A DNA stretch of 64,000 nt. Source: Ectocarpus siliculosus (taxonomy: Eukaryota; Sar; Phaeophyceae; Ectocarpales; Ectocarpaceae). The notes under the pieces are model-generated. The model did no database searches. It was not told the origin of the DNA and worked only from the letters and a program-made list of their open reading frames with translations. The stretch lies in contig FN649736.1 in NCBI GenBank assembly GCA_000310025.1, forward strand, positions 801,238 through 865,237, written 5' to 3'. This document shows positions 34,901 to 47,400 of this stretch, in pieces (position 1 is the stretch's first letter; each line of letters opens with the position of its first letter). A program made the translations under genes and the position numbers.

Positions 34901-37900
34901 GAGCACGCGTTGGTAGCGGAAACAACGTAGCTGGAGTGCTACTCAGAAGGTGCCATGAAAAATGAAGAATGGTGGGGGAAGAATTCCGGTGAATGGGGCC
35001 CGTCCTCCCAGTCCAAGCTCGGAGATGACAGGGACAAACAGCGCGTGACCGGAAGTATGTGTTGGTGTTTCCGAGGGGAATTGATCTTCGACAAAACGGT
35101 GGGAAACAACCGCCTGAAAAAAACAAATTATATATTCAGAATAAACGCGCAGTCTCTCCCAGGGCCTTTACAAATAGTCTAATGTTCCTAAAATCGTATC
35201 CACAACGGCAATTTCAATCGGCGATGCTTGCTTGTCCACCGGGGAGAAACCCTCCGTATACTGTAGCTGTGGTAGTGTAAACAGTTTCTCCGTAACTGGA
35301 ACACATTGCAGAGGGTTTGACACGTCAAGTTGCGGTTGTAGCGAGAAAACTGATCGTTGAACTGCTGCTGCTGTTGGTGAGTGGACGGATTGAAGTACCA
35401 GATCATAGACAGGACGAGCCACATAGTCTACATATGCGATTAATATATGGCAGGGGGAAGGTGCGGGCGACAGGGAGAGGAAGAAAAAAGAAAAACAAAA
35501 AAAAGGGGGTGGCCTGCTATCCGCAAACTCTGGCCGGTGGAGATTCATCAGCATGGTGGCCGCAGGTACATCGTGTGTGGAGTCGACGGTATGTAGCGGA
35601 CTAGCTGGCATGGATCTGCTCGACCAGTTTGGTAAGAGGAGTGGTTGACAATCCTTATTTTTGTCCCCTCCTAAACGTGATTGTCTTTGTTTTTCGGCAT
35701 GATGTCGATAGGCAACATTGGGACGGGGGGAGAGTGGGGGAGGGCGGATACAATCCATGTTATCTGGGAGACGGTGCGGGGTCGTGGTTGGGCAGACATT
35801 TGACCTGCTATTCGTCAAGAGCCCGAACGTTGAACATCGACACCCAAAACATAACCCCCAAACCCCATAACTTATAAGTCATAGTTTCGATTCACACCTG
35901 TGACTACTTTTTTCGAGGGACCCGACAATATTTTTCCCACCGGACGTTTTCCATAATTCGTCTTGATAACTACAGGGGTATTGCTTTCGACCCTGGATGA
36001 ATAGACTACCCAATGATGTGAGAAGTATTGGGTTGTCTTCCACAACGCGAACGAGTGTAAAGAATATTCTCCATGCAGGCTGATGAGCTGTCCAAACGCC
36101 ATCTACGGTACACAGCAAAATGGCCCACGAGAACCGCCTGCGCAGCTTTCGTATGTGTCTCCTGCTAGCTGCTACCCATGCCGAGCGATACCCAACGAAG
36201 GTGTTCAGCAAGGTGCTCTCTACTGCTGTACGTATTGGAAGTACTGTTGGACTTTACTGCTGTAGCGTGCAGTGATGTTCCCCAAGAGGATATGCTCGGC
36301 GCTGCTGCGTCATACACGAACGACTCTGTTGCGCCAACACATGCGATGTTTGTTTATGTTTACGGTGGGAGTCGTGGAGTCCATACCTTGTCGTCTCGAC
36401 CGCAGCAACAGCAGCCGCGTTGCATCATCTAATGTTGCACAACTCTCAAATACTGCTGAACACTGCCACACCTCGTCATCTCCCAACTATCACCCCAACA
36501 TCGCAACTCTGCAAGTAAGCTCAAGAAGAAAGAATCCCAGAAGCGGCACTTAGCAACCACATCGACTTCGGTCGCTGCCTCAACAGACTTCGGTCAGAAT
36601 TTCACACAGATAGTCTGTCTGGAAGTAAATTGCACAAAGGCTCAACCTCCTGCAGACGACCCTTGGGTAAAGAACGGCCACCTCGACTACACATACATGT
36701 CTACACGACATACATATCAGGTCACTTTTTCTTCTCATCTGCCGTACTGTAGCTTCTGCTCAGGTCAGCCGGCCAAAGGACCGATCTTGGGAAGATTTCT
36801 GGACCCCGATATGCCATGCGACCAATGTAGATGCCGCTTATCGATTGCCTCCAACCGAGCACGTGTTCTAAATATTCCAACTTCTTATTTGGAGCAGGTA
36901 TCCACCAATGATAGACGGGGTTCTTGTTCTTATTTCTACACCGATTGCCCTATGCAGAGAACACAGGTCTTTCTGGGTCGATATCATTACCAACACTACT
37001 GCCGTAAGAGTACAACAATTAGCCGTAAAATCGCCCCCTAAATGGCAGTGCCGCATGTACGGTATAGGAGAGGAGAGGCTGCCGAGAATAGCTCTGGAGG
37101 CGAAGTGGGCAATCAGAAAGAATTGGTGTACCGACCTACGGAGTGTGACATTGTTGTAGTATTGACACGTAAACCCCAGGTTGCAGTCGCAGCGGCCCTG
37201 CTTGTGGAGGCACGTGCTGAACAGCCTTTGCCGTCTACACACCTTCGTAATATGGCCGTTGGACTCGTAGAGGGAGGGGATAACCGCGGTGGCGACAAGG
37301 AACATCGAAATTAGATGTCCGTCCTGACCGGTGATGTGGCTGTGACCACTGTTTTTGCCCACTTCGGGAGACCGCAAAGCCGCCAGGGATGCTTCATAGA
37401 ACTCTCGTGCCTGTTTCGGCCCCCAAGATCGGTGCAGACATGCGTCGAGGACAAAGCGGAGTGACGAGTTCATGGGGCATGACGCGTCGAGTGGATGGTT
37501 AACGAAAACAATTACTTGTTGAGGAATCGAGAATATTTCACGTCCCTTGTGCGCGATCACCACCATCATCTTTGGTGCTGTCTTTGCGACTCGAAGGAAG
37601 GTCGCTGTAGTCTAGATGCAGTGGTGTAAATCACGTGCAAACAAAGTTGTGGCATGACCTACATGGCCAAGCACAATGCAATATGCGCGCCACGCCTCTG
37701 TGGCATGACCTACATGGCCAAGCACAATGCAATATGCGCGCCACGCCTCTGTGGTACACCGCACGAAGCGACTAAAGCTTGAAATATTTTGTCCTGCAAC
37801 CTAATGGAGACGACAGATGCGGCAAGGTTCTGCACCGGTCCGTGAACCCTCAATATCTACAGGTGGTCCGAATCTAGGTGGTCCGAATCTAGAATCGTGG

Positions 37901-39996
37901 TAAGCTCACCCCATACCTGCCCGATGTTTCCCCGTGCTCCTTCGAGGTGACCTAGTCCGGTGAGGGCGGGTGCGCAGCCTGGGTCGAGCGCCACCGCGGT
38001 GAGCCAGGCGTCCCGTGCCTCCTCCAGCAACCCCGCCTTCTGCACTCCAAGAAATATCGTGAAGGTCATCGCAGGAAACCGGCCATGGTGCATCCGAGTA
38101 TGGTGGGGTGGCATACGGTCGTCGACAACTCTCCACGACCAGATGGGGCAAAGGAGGGTTCGCTCGACACGACTTGCCACACCCCTACTATTGAGTCATC
38201 GTGCTGCTGTAGGTGCTTGCCCACAACCACCACGACGATAATTCACCTCGTGTTTCATCTTCGAACAATCACCTCGTCATCTATCCATGTCCTTAGACAA
38301 TCGCTCGGCCGAGTTCAACAAGAAGCCGTTTAGAGCAAAACAAAGTTTCTAGTAGAGCTGGGGATGAAAACTCCCTAATCTGGCTGATGCTATGCGCGCT
38401 ACGAAAACGAAACCACACGATGGTTGAGACGACTCCACCGTTAGCGGAGCCGGCTCGAACACGGCACAGTGTTGGGTGTCGATCACGAACTGCGTGGCAC
38501 ATTTTTGTACATCAACGAACCTAAAAACATTGATGTCGAACATTTGGGGGCAGAACATCACGAACAAGAGGGAAACTCGGGCCACCAGGTTTTAGCGGCA
38601 ATATCACCTGGAATAGCACCGCCATATTGTGGTAGAGACCGGGCTCGTCACCCACGAGGTTGAGTGCCGTTCTCCCTGAAACGTCAAAACGTACAGGGGT
38701 AGGCGTTGTGTTGTGTAACCAAGTAGCACATGGAAATTGCCACCACATGTGCACAAGCCCGAATCAAGCACCTCCTTGCCGGAGACAACCTTGGGATTCA
38801 AATCCCACAGAAAGAGTACAAATATGCATACCCATGTTGTTGATGATTCTATGCTGGACGCTCTTCGTGCCATTTACATGTGCATTCCGTTTCTTGATAC
38901 GGTGTAATCGACAGATATATGTACATCCATCCGTGTGACACCCGATAGGGATAGACTGCGTTGTCTGCATTCAATTTGTCGCGCAATGAAACTGCTTCCC
39001 ATCGATTGATCAAGCAGTGATGCTTAACGTACCTGCGGCAACTGCACCGGAGATATCTCCAGCAGCTGATCTAGCGCTTGAGAGGCTATCCCACAGGAAG
39101 GCCGCAGTTTTGTTCCTTGCTGCGGTCTCCGCCGTTGTCAGAGCCGCCACCTTGACACCCCCGCTCTTATCGGCATCACCATCGCTATATCTCTTGCTGC
39201 TGATGTCGCTGGTGGTGGCGTTTTCCACGTCTTCCGACATCTCTGCTGTGGCGTACTCGAGCTCCGCGATGGCTTCCTCGACCCGGCCGGCCAACATGAG
39301 AGCCGCCGCCATGTCTCTGAAAATTGCAGATCGGTCAATTGGGCCTCCTATACCATCGCCGCCCGGACCGAGTGCCTCTCGATAGAGCTCGATAGCGCGT
39401 TCAATGATAGAAAAATCCGGTATCGTTATTTCGGATGGAAGTATATGGAAGTGCAGCAAGCGGGCGAGGTTGTACAGAGCATGCCTGTTGATGTGCCCAT
39501 GTCCACGACCGTCAAGCGCCTGTTCGTAACTCTCACGCGCGCCAGTAAAGTCATTGGCAGCCATCAGATAGATACCACGTCGGTTTAGCACAAAGGACCT
39601 TGACTCAGGAGTGAGTTGACCAAGGCCTAACAGCCGGTCCAGGAGCTCCGCTGCTCGCACAGGGTGCCCCAGATGGGAGAGAGCCTGGGCCAAGTGCAGC
39701 AGTGCCTTCGGCTCTTCGGGTTCGGATTCAAGAACTCCTTCGAGCACATCGGCGGCCTCATGGAGGAGTCCACCGAGCAGAAGCTCCTGCCCACGCGCTA
39801 ACGCCGACTCTACCGCCGACGCTACCGCCTCCTCAGAAGGTGCTCCTGCTGCTGTTCCTGGCGTTGCTGATGCCGAGCGGCCAGTCACAAGAAGGTGCGC
39901 TGCTGTGCCCCAACGGCCAGGAATCCAAGGCGTGAGGAGGGCGTCCCGTAGGAGCAGCCAGGCTCCCAAGCAACGAACCACCCGCGACGAAGGCAT
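27411..39996 (-). CDS. TPR-GT41 (OGT-like) glycosyltransferase with signal-like N-terminus
   Basis: Exons in transcript order: 39996-39033, 38675-38608, 38039-37917, 37410 to about 37175, then 34135-33518, 33136-33072, 32658-32385, 32034-31552, 30907-30760, 30437-30351, 30009-29900, 29548-29399 and 29325-29288. Two more follow tentatively: 29036 to about 28306, and about 27746-27411 (TGA). Phases close at all firm junctions; a missing exon between 37.1 and 34.1 kb is likely. The protein starts with a hydrophobic segment (CLGAWLLLRDALLTPW) and has TPR helices (for example GLLEEARDAWLTAVALDPGC). The GT41 catalytic region includes RRIRVGFLSAFFYTHSVGLL, QLDVLVFTEIGMNF, AFWGHAVTSG, IDYFVSSWLFE, LYLVPQTLYKLHPDFDRLV and ELADVVLDPFPVGGGRSSLE. 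GT41 enzymes add GlcNAc or fucose to Ser/Thr. Most are nucleocytoplasmic, so the N-terminal hydrophobic stretch is odd. The Ser/Asn-rich C-terminal extension is unusual and least certain. Confidence 0.8.
30925..31057 (-). repeat. 14-base minisatellite before a GT41-gene acceptor
   Basis: Nine consecutive units of cccgtgaaacccat or close variants plus a partial unit lie in the intron 30908-31551, ending 18 bases from the acceptor of exon 30907-30760. On the minus strand they create an artificial Gly/Phe/Arg/Asp repeat reading frame. Confidence 0.9.
36985..37130 (+). mobile_element. LINE-type reverse transcriptase tail remnant
   Basis: The plus strand reads KWQCRMYGIGEERLPRIALE and AKWAIRKNW, matching the basic KWxxxMxGxGxxxLPRIAxEAxW motif of the fragment at 42930-43180. 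This is the usual end region of non-LTR retrotransposon ORFs. Only about 45 residues remain. It sits in an intron of the GT41 gene, opposite to its transcription. Confidence 0.5.
37649..37750. repeat. Tandem duplication, 2 x 51 bases
   Basis: The unit starting gtggcatgacctacatggcc at 37649 is repeated exactly at 37700. It lies in the intron between GT41-gene exons 38039-37917 and 37410. Confidence 0.92.
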
Positions 39997-42929
39997 GGCT
40001 CACGCCCCCTCTCGCCGGCCGGAAGACCGTAGAAATGTTAGCTTCAGGAGAGGTAGGCGGGGTAGTCAGGGGGCGGACAGGGAGAGACCTGCACATGGCA
40101 GCCTATGTGCCATCGCAGATCAAAGCAGATCTAAAAAGACGGCAAAAGACAAGATCGCGTTGTCTCCGGTCCGCGGATTTGTACCTTAGTACTCCATGGG
40201 CACGAAACACGGTGCATTCACGGAGCCCCCTGCTGTCTTGGCTTGCCTTGGCTGGAACATCGTGCCCTCGTGGCGTGGCACAGCAGGCCAACCGACGAGG
40301 GCGTGGCGCTCCGTTCTTGGACTGGGATCCACCTGTATCACTGGGTAGCGTCTGCAACACGACACCTTTGGGAATGAATCGCGTCACGGGGGCAGCTCAG
40401 AGCCGGCGACGGAATAGGCAGGTGCGATAGTGCTGGAAGCCCCAAATCGCTTTAGGGACCGTGGACAGTAGCAGAGGATTACTGCTGTAGTCTCTCCGCT
40501 CACCCAGTACGCCGGGCCCGCCGAACAGAATACGGCCAGATTGCATGCGTCATGCCTTGTCCGTCTTGGAGCATTCAGTGATGGCAATAACGCTTGTGCT
40601 CTGGCTCGCGCTCCCTGTGCCAAGCTGGTCATGGCAGAGGGACGAGGCGGGTCTCGCTGGTTCCGGTGGATCTACTGCTGTAGTTTGCTATGCATACATG
40701 CCTGCATCCAGTTATAGAACAGTTATAGAAATGAGTACATGCATACTGCTTTGGCGACAAGAGACAGGTGTGTGGCAGGTTTTCAAGTCTGTGTACTGCT
40801 ACAGTATGTGTTAGAGGTCGGTGCGCCTCTTAGTGCACAGAAAGCATGGCGGCTTCTCCATCCTCACCGTCCCCTTTGTCGTTGAGCTGCAGCAGATTCG
40901 TGGAATATTGTTTCGTGCCCTTTTTCCCAGCGCTTTCCCACTCTCAAATATGTGTACCGAGCCACGATACGTCGAGTCGTTGGGAACGGAGGTTTGAACC
41001 GTTGAAACTCCAAGAACTACTGTACAAGGATGACACTGGCCTACGTTTGGGCCATCATACAGCAGCAGACTGCCTTTACACGACGCATGCATGGATTTCG
41101 AATCAAGCATCGACATAGTTTTGAATCGGTTCACGACCGGGTCCGTGCGTGATGTCTGAACAACACATGTGCTTCCAAGAGTTCGGACGGAGATACACAT
41201 GCGACCGAAATTACCCCACCCGGTGGGTGTTTACAAAGTCGTGCCGTTTAGTTTTTTGCGGAGGCACGCAGGAACGTAGTGCTCTCTGGCACACAACGAA
41301 CGGCGTAGAATACATTCCACAAGTTTGTAGTCCGACCGGTGTGCGTACATATGAGTACACCTCAATAACCGATACGTGAGGCTGCGTAAGTTACTGAGCC
41401 GTGCTGTGCGCAAGATGCTGGGTGCTTGCTGTCTGATTTCTTGTTCGAAGTGGAAGCCGTCAAAACAAACATGAGACAACCAGAACGATTTGTGTGCATG
41501 TGTATATACCATTACAGCAGCTGGCATCAAGCTAAAAACTCAGTCTAAGGCTTCAACAGACTGAAGATAGGCCCGGAATCCAGCCGGTTGTCCTCCCTCT
41601 CACCGTAAAGACTTGAAGCCACTCCTTGACTGCTGTGGTTATATCGGGAACGTTCTTTGGTTTACAAGATGTCAAGCATTTTCTGAAAACGAAATAATGC
41701 ATGCACACCTCGGTTCGGTGTACACGCACACGAGCCCAGCTTTGAAAATAGAGAACGGGGGTGTACCGCACTTCTCTCACTTCTTGCACTGCTGCATGCG
41801 ACGCAGAAACGTCCTGTGCTTTTTGGCATGCGCGGGGCTTCTTCGCACTTCCTGCATATTGTGTACCAATCCATCCCTTCTGCCGTTTTTTGTGTCGCCA
41901 GGTCGTCGTGTGACACGCTGCCGTAGCACTTGTTCGCGACCAGAAAAATCCCCCTGACTTTTGGGTCTTCGCAGGTCTTCCAAAATGTTACGCAGCGTCA
42001 CCCGCTCCCGCTCAACGAATCTACAAGTAGACCGCCGTTCATCTACGGTAGTGACGGAAGGTGCCTTCACATTTTCCCGCTTGTCCCTTCATGGTCGTTT
42101 TTTCAGGGTCCGCTGGAAGGAGGGCGCTCGCGAGCCCGCTCGGCCGTCCCCGTCGTAGTTCTAGGGACATGCATGGTCGCGGTGCTGTACGGGAATGTTT
42201 CGCACTACTCGGACAGTTTGTGAGTTCTTCTCGGGATATGTAGCACCTACGGTATGAAGCTTCTCTTCTGCAGCTGTGAAACTTGTAGGTCGATAATTCG
42301 GGGGGAGGGGGGGGGGGGGTGCGCTCGTACGTTTTGTGTGCCTTAGCGGTTAGACCATTGACCACGCGTCCTCGTGAGGACGGAGCATTGTTCCCACAGG
42401 ACCGATCACCGATGGCCAATTGTTCCTTACTACTTTGCCAAAGGTGGCCAAAAAATGTCTTTCCCACTATTATTGTCTATCTATCGAATCGATATCACTT
42501 CCCGCCTTTTCAACCGACTTCCTGGTGCCCCAGTACAGCTACCGTCTTCTCCTGGATATTCTATGCCTCAAACATCTCCCTGTATCTTCCCTCTAGTTCT
42601 CCCATCTTAAGTCATGTACACCCCCCTCACCTTCTTGTACAACCAACTTCCGCAACTACATGAACTCGTTATCGCACTCGAAGCCGCATCCACATTTAAA
42701 CTTGTCGTCTTCATCATCCTACCTTCCTAATCTTCGTTTACGTTCTCGAAGGCCAAATGTCCCATGTCCTTATTTTGACCGTCAGCTTTGTCCCTGCATC
42801 CATTGGTCCATGAGGGTACTCTTTGAACCCTACCCCTTCTTCAGCATTCCGTACACATCTAGGCCCTCCTCATCCATGTTTTCTGTGGTTTGATTCTGTT
42901 CTAGACCTTCCGTTTCCAGCGTATCACCG

Positions 42930-43180
42930 TCGTGCTCCTTCCATGCGTCTTCTATGGCCTTGACCCACTCCGTGGGCTACCTTCTCGGCTTTTTTGTTTG
43001 CCCACGTTGCCTCCCAAGCTATTCTCGGCAACCCATCCTTTCCCATACCTTTCATGAGGTACTGCCATTTTAGCTTCCTTGCGTGTCTTCCCGATCGTCG
43101 GGATTGGATCCCCAGTTCTGCCCTGACGGCTGCATTTACTTGTGCGCTTCGAGTATCCCAGGATGAGTTTTGGGGGGGGG
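42930..43180 (-). mobile_element. LINE-type reverse transcriptase tail fragment
   Basis: The minus strand reads AELGIQSRRSGRHARK, LKWQYLMKGMGKDGLPRIAW and EATWANKKAEKVAHGVGQGH, the basic end region found in non-LTR retrotransposons. It is cut by a poly-G run at 43169 and is followed by poor sequence and a gap, so the extent of the element is unknown. Confidence 0.55.
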
Positions 43181-43588
43181 GGGGGGGGGGCCCCCCCCCC
43201 CTTATAAAAAAAAAAAAATTTTTTTTTCCCCAAACAAAAACCGGAAAACGGGTTTTTTTTTTTTTTTTTCCCAAAATTTATTTTTGGGGGGGAAAAACTT
43301 TTTTTCCTTTCCCCCAACCCCCTTTTGTTGGGTGAATTTTTTCCCGGGAGGGAAAAAAAACCCCCCTTCCCCCAAAGGGGGGGCCCCCCCAACCAAAAAG
43401 GGCCGGTTTTTAAACCCGCCAAAAAAAAAAAAAAGGGGGGTTTTCCCGAGTCTTCCCCCCTTTTCTCCCCCCCCCCCCAAATTTTTTTCCCCAAACCCCG
43501 CCCCTTCCCCCCAATTGCTACAACCCGGGGAAAAAAAAAAAACATCCCCCTCCCCCCGGCCCCCCCCAAAGGGGGGGCCCCGGGGGGC
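43169..43588. other. Unreliable homopolymer block
   Basis: Nearly the whole stretch consists of runs of 3 to 20 identical bases following an 18-base G run. No natural sequence class looks like this; it resembles the failed end of a sequencing read after a homopolymer. All long open frames here are artefacts. Confidence 0.85.
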
Positions 43589-43688
43589 NNNNNNNNNNNN
43601 NNNNNNNNNNNNNNNNNNNNNNNNNNNNNNNNNNNNNNNNNNNNNNNNNNNNNNNNNNNNNNNNNNNNNNNNNNNNNNNNNNNNNNNN
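43589..43688. other. Assembly gap, 100 N
   Basis: A conventional fixed-length gap. Both sides carry the same roughly 80-base segment (near 43095-43170 and at 43689-43770), each ending in a long G run, so the gap lies within or between copies of one repeat. Confidence 0.98.
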
Positions 43689-43785
43689 CGTCGGGATTGG
43701 ATCCCCAGTTCTGCCCTGACGGGTGCATTTATTTGCGGAGCTTTGATTTTCCCAGGATGAGTTTTGGGGGGGGGGGGGGGGGGGC
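43689..43785 (-). repeat. Second copy of the LINE-derived segment plus G run
   Basis: The sequence from cgtcgggattggatccccag to gatgagttttgggg repeats the one at about 43092-43170 with several base differences. It may be a true second copy or the same locus assembled twice. Confidence 0.7.
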
Positions 43786-44443
43786 TGACTGGCGGCGTCC
43801 CTTTGCTGATGTTTTGTTTCGTCAACGAGTATCGGGAAGCAGGCTATATTTTTCATTTCATCCGAGACTTACGTTTCGGCTGCAGCAGTCTGCTTGCTCT
43901 ATCCTCAACCCACCTTGTACTGGTTGATGTTCTTCCGTGAGTGGAAAAGAACCACGCTATCACCTAATGTAGTGCCCGCATCATCGAACAGGCGCTGTGT
44001 TTGAACGCTGCTACTAAAAACTAACTGGTGTGTTTCGCGCATGCTTCCCCCGTTGTCTCTGCCCACGCCCAAATTGCTTGCCCGATGCCGCGCTCTTGCG
44101 CTCAATTCGCTACACCCTGTGGATCAGACATAACCATCCCTCTTCTGCCGGCCCCACCGAAGGCAGTGCACCGGTAGCGCAAAACCTCCAGGTGCGTGCT
44201 GCGCTTGGGCTGTAACTCGAACCGTTGTTCTTGACCACGACAAAGCAAAGCATCGCTCAACAACTCAAGCCTCCATGATCCCATGTCGGTTTTGCTCTGG
44301 TCACGGCCGCACCAAGTTCCGGCAAGCCCACCCACCCAGCCGCTCGGCCAGGCAGGCAGTCGGTCAAGTGGACGCGGGAGGGTGTACCGTGTCCCACTGC
44401 TCGTCGCTTTTGGCCGAAAAGACTAGTAACCGCCTCTTCCCAC

Positions 44444-47400
44444 ATGCACCACGGAGTGACACCGATCGTTCGTTTTGCTCCCGGCTGCGCACACCAGGTA
44501 CAGAGCGAACCCTTGCGGGACACGCTGGCAGAAGAGGAGCGGGGGAATGGTCCCGGCGACGCCGCCGATGTGCCCCTCACATCAAAGGCGTCATCTTCTT
44601 CGAAGAAGGCACTTCTCCCGGAGGAGGGGCAGTTGCCAGAACCGCCGCCGGCGACTTCGGCCGCGGAAGCGACAGAGGGCGCGGTAGAAGACGGGGAAGG
44701 GAATTGGAGCGACGACGGTGAGGCTGGCGGGGGGGGAAACGGGGCCGGGAACGGGGTGCACAGCCTCACGGTAGGAGGGGAGAGCGTGGCGGCCGGTGCG
44801 GCCGAGACGGGGACCGACGCCGGGGTGGACGAAGGAGAACGTGCGGAGGAACGGGGAGAGCCCGGCCAGTCGCGTACGGAACCCGATGGAGGATCGGAAC
44901 ACCAAGAAGAAGGGGAACACGACGACCGCACGGAGGCAGCGGTTAGCAACCTGCTGGACGACATGTTCGCATCGGAAGAGGCCGCTGGCGCGGGGGCTGC
45001 CGCTGCTGCTGCCGCTGCTGCGAAGCTGGACGCGGGCACGAGCGACGAAGCGGTTAGCAACCTGCTCGACGACATGTTCGCATCGGAAGAGGCCGCTGGC
45101 GCGGGGGCTGCCACCGCTGCCGCTGCTGCGAAGCTGGACGCGGGTACGAGCGATGGGGGACGAAATCACGAAGAGAAGCAGCCGCAGACGACCGAGGGTG
45201 ACGTCGGAGACGCTGCCGACGACGCCCGCAGCGAGTCGACGGTGGGTGCCGGCGGCCAGTTAGAGGGGGGTACAGACGACTCTTCATGGGCAAGGGGCAA
45301 CGGTGAACGTGGGGGAGGGATCGATGGTGAACAGGACCAAGACGGCCTTGGCCCGGGGGCAGAGGATTGGGGCGGAGGAATGGCCGATGGTGCGGAAACC
45401 GGGTCAGCATCGTTCCGCGACGAGCTGTTCGGCGAGGGGCAACAACGGGCGGCCGCCGCTTCTGTGAGTAGCTCGTCCGCGCGGAGACCAGATGGAATTC
45501 CGAACGGGGGTGGGGAGGGCGGGGGAGGCGTCGGCTTGCATGAGCAGCAGCAGGCCGTGGTGGACAATACTGACCGCCAGGGTTTGTTGTCGCAGCCTGG
45601 TGGAGACGGAGACCAGCAAGAGCCGCAAGGAACAGTAGGTGTTTCCTCTTCAAGGTTGTTACAGGTGGAGGACAGACCAGACTCACAGCAGCAGCAGCAG
45701 CAGCAGCAGCAGCTGCTGCAGGCGGAGGCAAACGGTGTCCCAGAAGCGTTGGTGCAGCCCGGCGGAGAGGGAGATCAGCAGCAACAACCGGTGTGGGAGG
45801 AACAACAGCAGCAGCAAGAGCAGCAGGAACCGGAAGATGTGGAGCCCCCTGCATGGATGGTTGCGCTCGAGCCAGTAACGTTGGTGCAGCCTGGCGGGGA
45901 GGGAGATCAGCAGCAAGAACCGATGTCGGAAGAGCAACAGCCGCAGCAACAGCAGCAGCAGCAGCAGCAGCAGCGGGTTGATATTGCGCCCGAAGGGTTG
46001 TCGGAGCCCGGGTTACTGCCGGACCTACAGCAGCACCAGCAGGAGCAGGCGGAGGCAAACGGTGCCCCAGCAGCGTTGGTGCGACCCGGTGGGGAGGAAG
46101 ATGGACATCAACAACAGCCGGAGAAACCAGCAGATATTGCGCCTCAAGTGTTGTTACAGTCTGGGGAACTGCTAGACACGCAGCATCAGCAGGAGGCGGA
46201 GGAAAACCGTGTCCGAGAATCGTTGGTGCAGCCCGGCGGAAAGGGAGATCAGCATCAACAACCAGCGTGGGACGAGCAGCAGCAAGAGCAAGAGCAGCAG
46301 CAACCGGTTGGTGTTGTGCCTCAAGGGTTGTTGCAGCCTGGGGATTTGCCGGACCCAGAGCAGCGGCTTCTCCAGCCGCAGCAGGCAGAGGGGAACGGTG
46401 GCCCAGAACCGTTGGTACAGCCCGGCGGAGAGGGAGATCAGCAGCACCAACCTGTGCGGGAGGGGCAGCAGCAACAGAGGCCGGTAGATACTGCGCGTCA
46501 AAGCTTGTTGCAACCCGGGGACATATCAGACACACAGCGTCAGCATCAGGAGCAGGAGCAGCAGCAGCGGCAGCAGCAGCAGAAAGAGTCGGAGGAATCC
46601 CGAGAAGACCTGCCGCAAATGGAAGTGCGGGGTGACGAGGCGGGCGCCCCTGCAGTTGCTGCCGTGGTTGAGCCGCCTGTTGTCCGAGCTTCCAACGGGG
46701 CTGCTCCCGGTGGGATGGAGTGCGCAACGACCAAGCTAGGGGAAGGCGTCGACAGCATCACGAACATTGCGACGTGGAGGGACGTTCCCGGGTGAGCAGA
46801 GAGGGGTAGCGGGGTTTGAGTTCCTACGGTCGTTCGACGTTTCAATCGGGTGCCTCGGTTCGCTGCTGAGGTTGCTGATTGCATGGCACACACCATCGTG
46901 TAGTTTTTTTTTTTTGTGTGTCTCGCGGTTTTTACGAAATTGGGTTTTTGCTTAGGCTCTACTGATTGTGGTCTTTCTCACGCCTGGACTTTTCGGCCTA
47001 CTTGTAAACAACGCCGATTGTTGTGTGGACTTTTCTCGGAGGTGTTGACAGCGGGAAAACAATATGCATATTTTCGAGCGTCCTGTCCGTCCCCGGGTGA
47101 CGAGAATATACAGCCTGGCGACCCTCGAGGCCCGAGCATTATTTTCCAAGAACGGGAAAAGTCGGCTTTGATCCTGCCCTCTGCTCTCCGACACCAGAGG
47201 CCCTAATTATTTTGTCGTTGATGGCCTTCTGACTTGTGCTGTATACAAGCCGTCGCGTTACGCGGTACAAGCAGGTCGCCACGCGTGCGTAGCCCGTTCG
47301 CAAGTCGCTAAATAGTCTGTGCGGTGCTATCACCGTCTTCGTTTTTTCCCTTGTTTTTTTCCCGTGCACTATCAGTTGCTTTGTTCCGGTGCGCAATACG

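Larger units (their letters stand above)
39997..44443. other. Divergent promoter region between the GT41 and O-fucosyltransferase-like genes
   Basis: The genes on both sides point outward, so both promoters lie here, possibly with the missing first exon of the O-fucosyltransferase-like gene. The region contains LINE remnants, an assembly gap and unreliable homopolymer sequence (43169-43588). I see no supported coding segment in 40.0-42.9 kb and no clear promoter motif. Confidence 0.6.

Noticed and set aside
35188-36102. Minus-strand segments that might be the missing GT41 linker exon (YFNPSTHQQQQQFNDQF and EDNPILLTSLGSLF)
   Set aside because: They show only vague resemblance, and I could not close either with splice sites in phase.
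43170-43830. Several long open frames on both strands rich in Phe, Lys, Gly and Pro
   Set aside because: They come from unreliable homopolymer sequence and run across an N gap.
44257-46727. Long open frames antisense to the Gln-rich exon
   Set aside because: These are shadows of a GC-rich repeat exon; their codons have no domain, and the plus frame connects in phase to catalytic exons.
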